A stretch of DNA of 64,000 nucleotides, taken from assembly GCF_046630445.1 (NCBI RefSeq), contig NC_092333.1, positions 356,285,001 through 356,349,000 of the forward strand, given 5' to 3'. Within the stretch, counting starts at the first letter, position 1, and each line of letters opens with the position of its first letter. A program made the position numbers and the translations under genes. Below are positions 62,500-64,000 of the stretch, piece after piece. The DNA comes from Rutidosis leptorrhynchoides (lineage: Eukaryota > Streptophyta > Magnoliopsida > Asterales > Asteraceae). Under the pieces are notes generated by a model that was not told where the DNA came from, searched no databases, and saw only the letters and a program-made list of their open reading frames with translations.

Positions 62500-63880
62500 A
62501 GTTGATACTTGTGATGAGCCACCACCCATTCGTAAAATTCCGGTGGTTAATAAGTTTGAAGACATTTTTCTGGATGAGTTACCGGGTGTTCCGGCGGAAA
62601 GACAAGTAGAATTTCGCATTGAGTTGGTTCCGGGAGCTACTCCCATTGCTAAAACTCCTTATCGTTTAGTGCCGACGAAAATGCAAGAGTTGTTAAATCA
62701 AACCCAAGAGTTGCTTGAGAAGGGTTTCATTCGACCGAGCTCCTCGCCATGGGGTGCTCTGGTCTTGTTTGTGAAAAAGAAAGATGGAAGTATGCGGATG
62801 TGCATCGATTATCGGGAGTTGAACAAAGTGACGATCAAGAATCGCTATCCATTACCTAGGATTGACAATTTGTTTGACCAACTCCAAGGTGCAACGTATT
62901 TTTCTAAGATTGACTTGCGGTCCGGCTATCATCAAGTGCGGGTCCGTGAGGAAGACATAGAGAAAACGGCTTTTCGAACGCATTATGGGCATTTTGAGTT
63001 TGTAGTTATGCCTTTTGGTCTTACGAATGCACCGGCGGCATTCATGGATCTTATGAACCGAGTGTGCCAACCTATGTTGGACAAGTCGGTAATTGTGTTC
63101 ATCGACGACATACTTGTTTATTCTAAGAGTATGAAGGAACATGAGCACCATTTGCGTGAAGTGTTGAAGACATTGCGGAAGGAGAAGTTGTATGCAAAAT
63201 TCTCCAAATATGAATTTTGGCTAAGGGAATTTCAATTCCTTGGCCATATTGTGAATCGAGAAGGAATTCAAGTGGACCCGGGGAAGATAGAAACGGTGAA
63301 GAGTTGGGGACAACCGACTACGCCTACGGAAATCCGAAGCTTTCTCGGATTGGCCGGTTATTATCGTCAGTTCATCCAAGACTTTTCTAAGATTGCTTCT
63401 CCTTTGACTAAATTGACGAGAAAGAACGTAAGGTTCAATTGGGAGAACGAGCAAGAAATCGCTTTTCAATTGTTAAAAGAGAAATTGTGTCAAGCTCCGG
63501 TGTTAGTGTTGCCGGAAGGGGTAGAAGACATGACGGTTTATTGTGATGCTTCTTTAAATGGGCTCGGGTGTGTTTTGATGCAAATAGGTAAAGTCATCGC
63601 TTACGCCTCTCGACAATTAAAGGAACACGAAAAGAGATACCCGACTCATAATCTTGAATTGGCGGCGGTGGTTCATGCGTTGAAAATTTGGCGCCACTAC
63701 TTGTATGGTGTCAAGTGTACGATTTATTCGGACCATAAGAGTTTGAAACATCTCTTTACTCAACGAGATTTGAATTATCGTCAACGTAGGTGGATGGATG
63801 TGGTAAAGGATTATGATTGTGAGATACTCTACCATCCGGGAAAGGCGAACGTGGTCGCGGATGCGTTGAGTTGAAAGAGT
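62500..63880 (+). CDS. Tekay reverse transcriptase and RNase H (retroelement fossil)
   Basis: RT motifs are [58 protein letters not shown] and the catalytic [11 protein letters not shown] (about 63100). The connection region has [19 protein letters not shown]. RNase H has [16 protein letters not shown] and [14 protein letters not shown]. It ends at the family wording [13 protein letters not shown]. The wording is close to element A but clearly a different lineage. Confidence 0.92.
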
Positions 63881-64000
63881 CAACATCCGGCGATACGAGT
63901 AGGATTGTTACGCATGATTATTACTAACGATTTCTTTGTAAAGCTTGGTGAGATTCAAATAGAAGCGTATGTTCACAACAAGCATGAAGAGCGGATTGTG
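63881..64000 (+). pseudogene. Start of the Tekay integrase region, cut by the window edge
   Basis: Only about 120 bases are visible. The translation has the RMIITNDFF-like wording that precedes the integrase zinc finger in this clade. Confidence 0.6.

Larger units (their letters stand above)
58554..64000 (+). mobile_element. Tekay-type Gypsy element, running off the window
   Basis: Parts are a 2,007-base 5' LTR (58554-60560), primer site, leader, gag with two zinc knuckles, protease, RT, RNase H and the start of integrase at the window edge. It was inserted into the Copia fragment to its left. Coding wording is well kept, with at least two breaks in the visible part, so the copy is recent but probably not autonomous. 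The solo LTR at 24403-26922 belongs to the same family. Confidence 0.92.

Overview
This 64 kb window is intergenic, repeat-packed DNA of a flowering plant. The signs are chromodomain Ty3/Gypsy (Tekay-type) elements, Ty1/Copia elements, a plant RTE LINE, a Stowaway MITE and TGGGCY motifs. A composite (Asteraceae) genome is my guess from the style of the repeats, not something the sequence proves. Almost every base belongs to a transposable element, and the elements are inserted into one another. The only intact ORF resembling a host gene is an F-box protein at 27594-28289, and it appears to sit inside a Gypsy element.

Nested layout, outermost first. (1) Element A is a Tekay-like Gypsy on + . 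Its internal region is 27275-33155 (F-box ORF, then gag-pol with chromodomain). The LTR that follows is 33156-53044, and directly after it a second PBS and internal region begin at 53045-53698, so two A units share one LTR. (2) E1 is a minus-strand large-LTR element. Its PBS and leader are at 1-757 and its LTR runs 758-27274. It abuts element A at ATCGT. (3) Inside the E1 LTR lie E2 (3855-23365, target duplication CGGTT) and a minus-strand solo LTR (24403-26922, target duplication ATTAT). (4) Inside the E2 5' LTR lies a Copia element (7172-13654, target duplication AATAT). Inside the E2 3' LTR lies a Stowaway MITE (19716-19970, TA). (5) Inside the A LTR lie an RTE LINE (about 33337-38050) and E3 (39372-51380, target duplication CTATC). 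(6) Right of the second A unit come a composite LTR with inverted ends (53699-57797), a minus-strand Tork-type Copia fragment (57798-58553) and a Tekay-type Gypsy running off the window (58554-64000).

E1, E2 and E3 form one family. They have LTRs of about 3.8-4.4 kb, a tRNA-Met type primer site, a 4 kb internal region without pol, and LTR ends and tract motifs shared with element A. They look like non-autonomous large retrotransposon derivatives (LARDs) that depend on an A-like partner. In E1, E2 and the composite LTR, the LTRs carry a dense TGGGCY cluster, a tRNA-like segment with a B box, and a TTA microsatellite. E3 keeps only the TTA tract.

The most interesting points are these. An F-box ORF lies between an acidic upstream ORF and gag of a Gypsy lineage. 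Poly(A)-binding-protein fragments occur inside a Copia element and also in both LARDs. Tandem hairpin arrays in two Tekay LTRs have a constant loop and co-varying stems. The same ATCGT insertion site occurs in two tandem A units. A Copia element has almost identical LTRs although its coding region is gutted.

All coordinates come from reading the sequence by eye. LTR ends supported by target duplications are exact. Domain limits are approximate.
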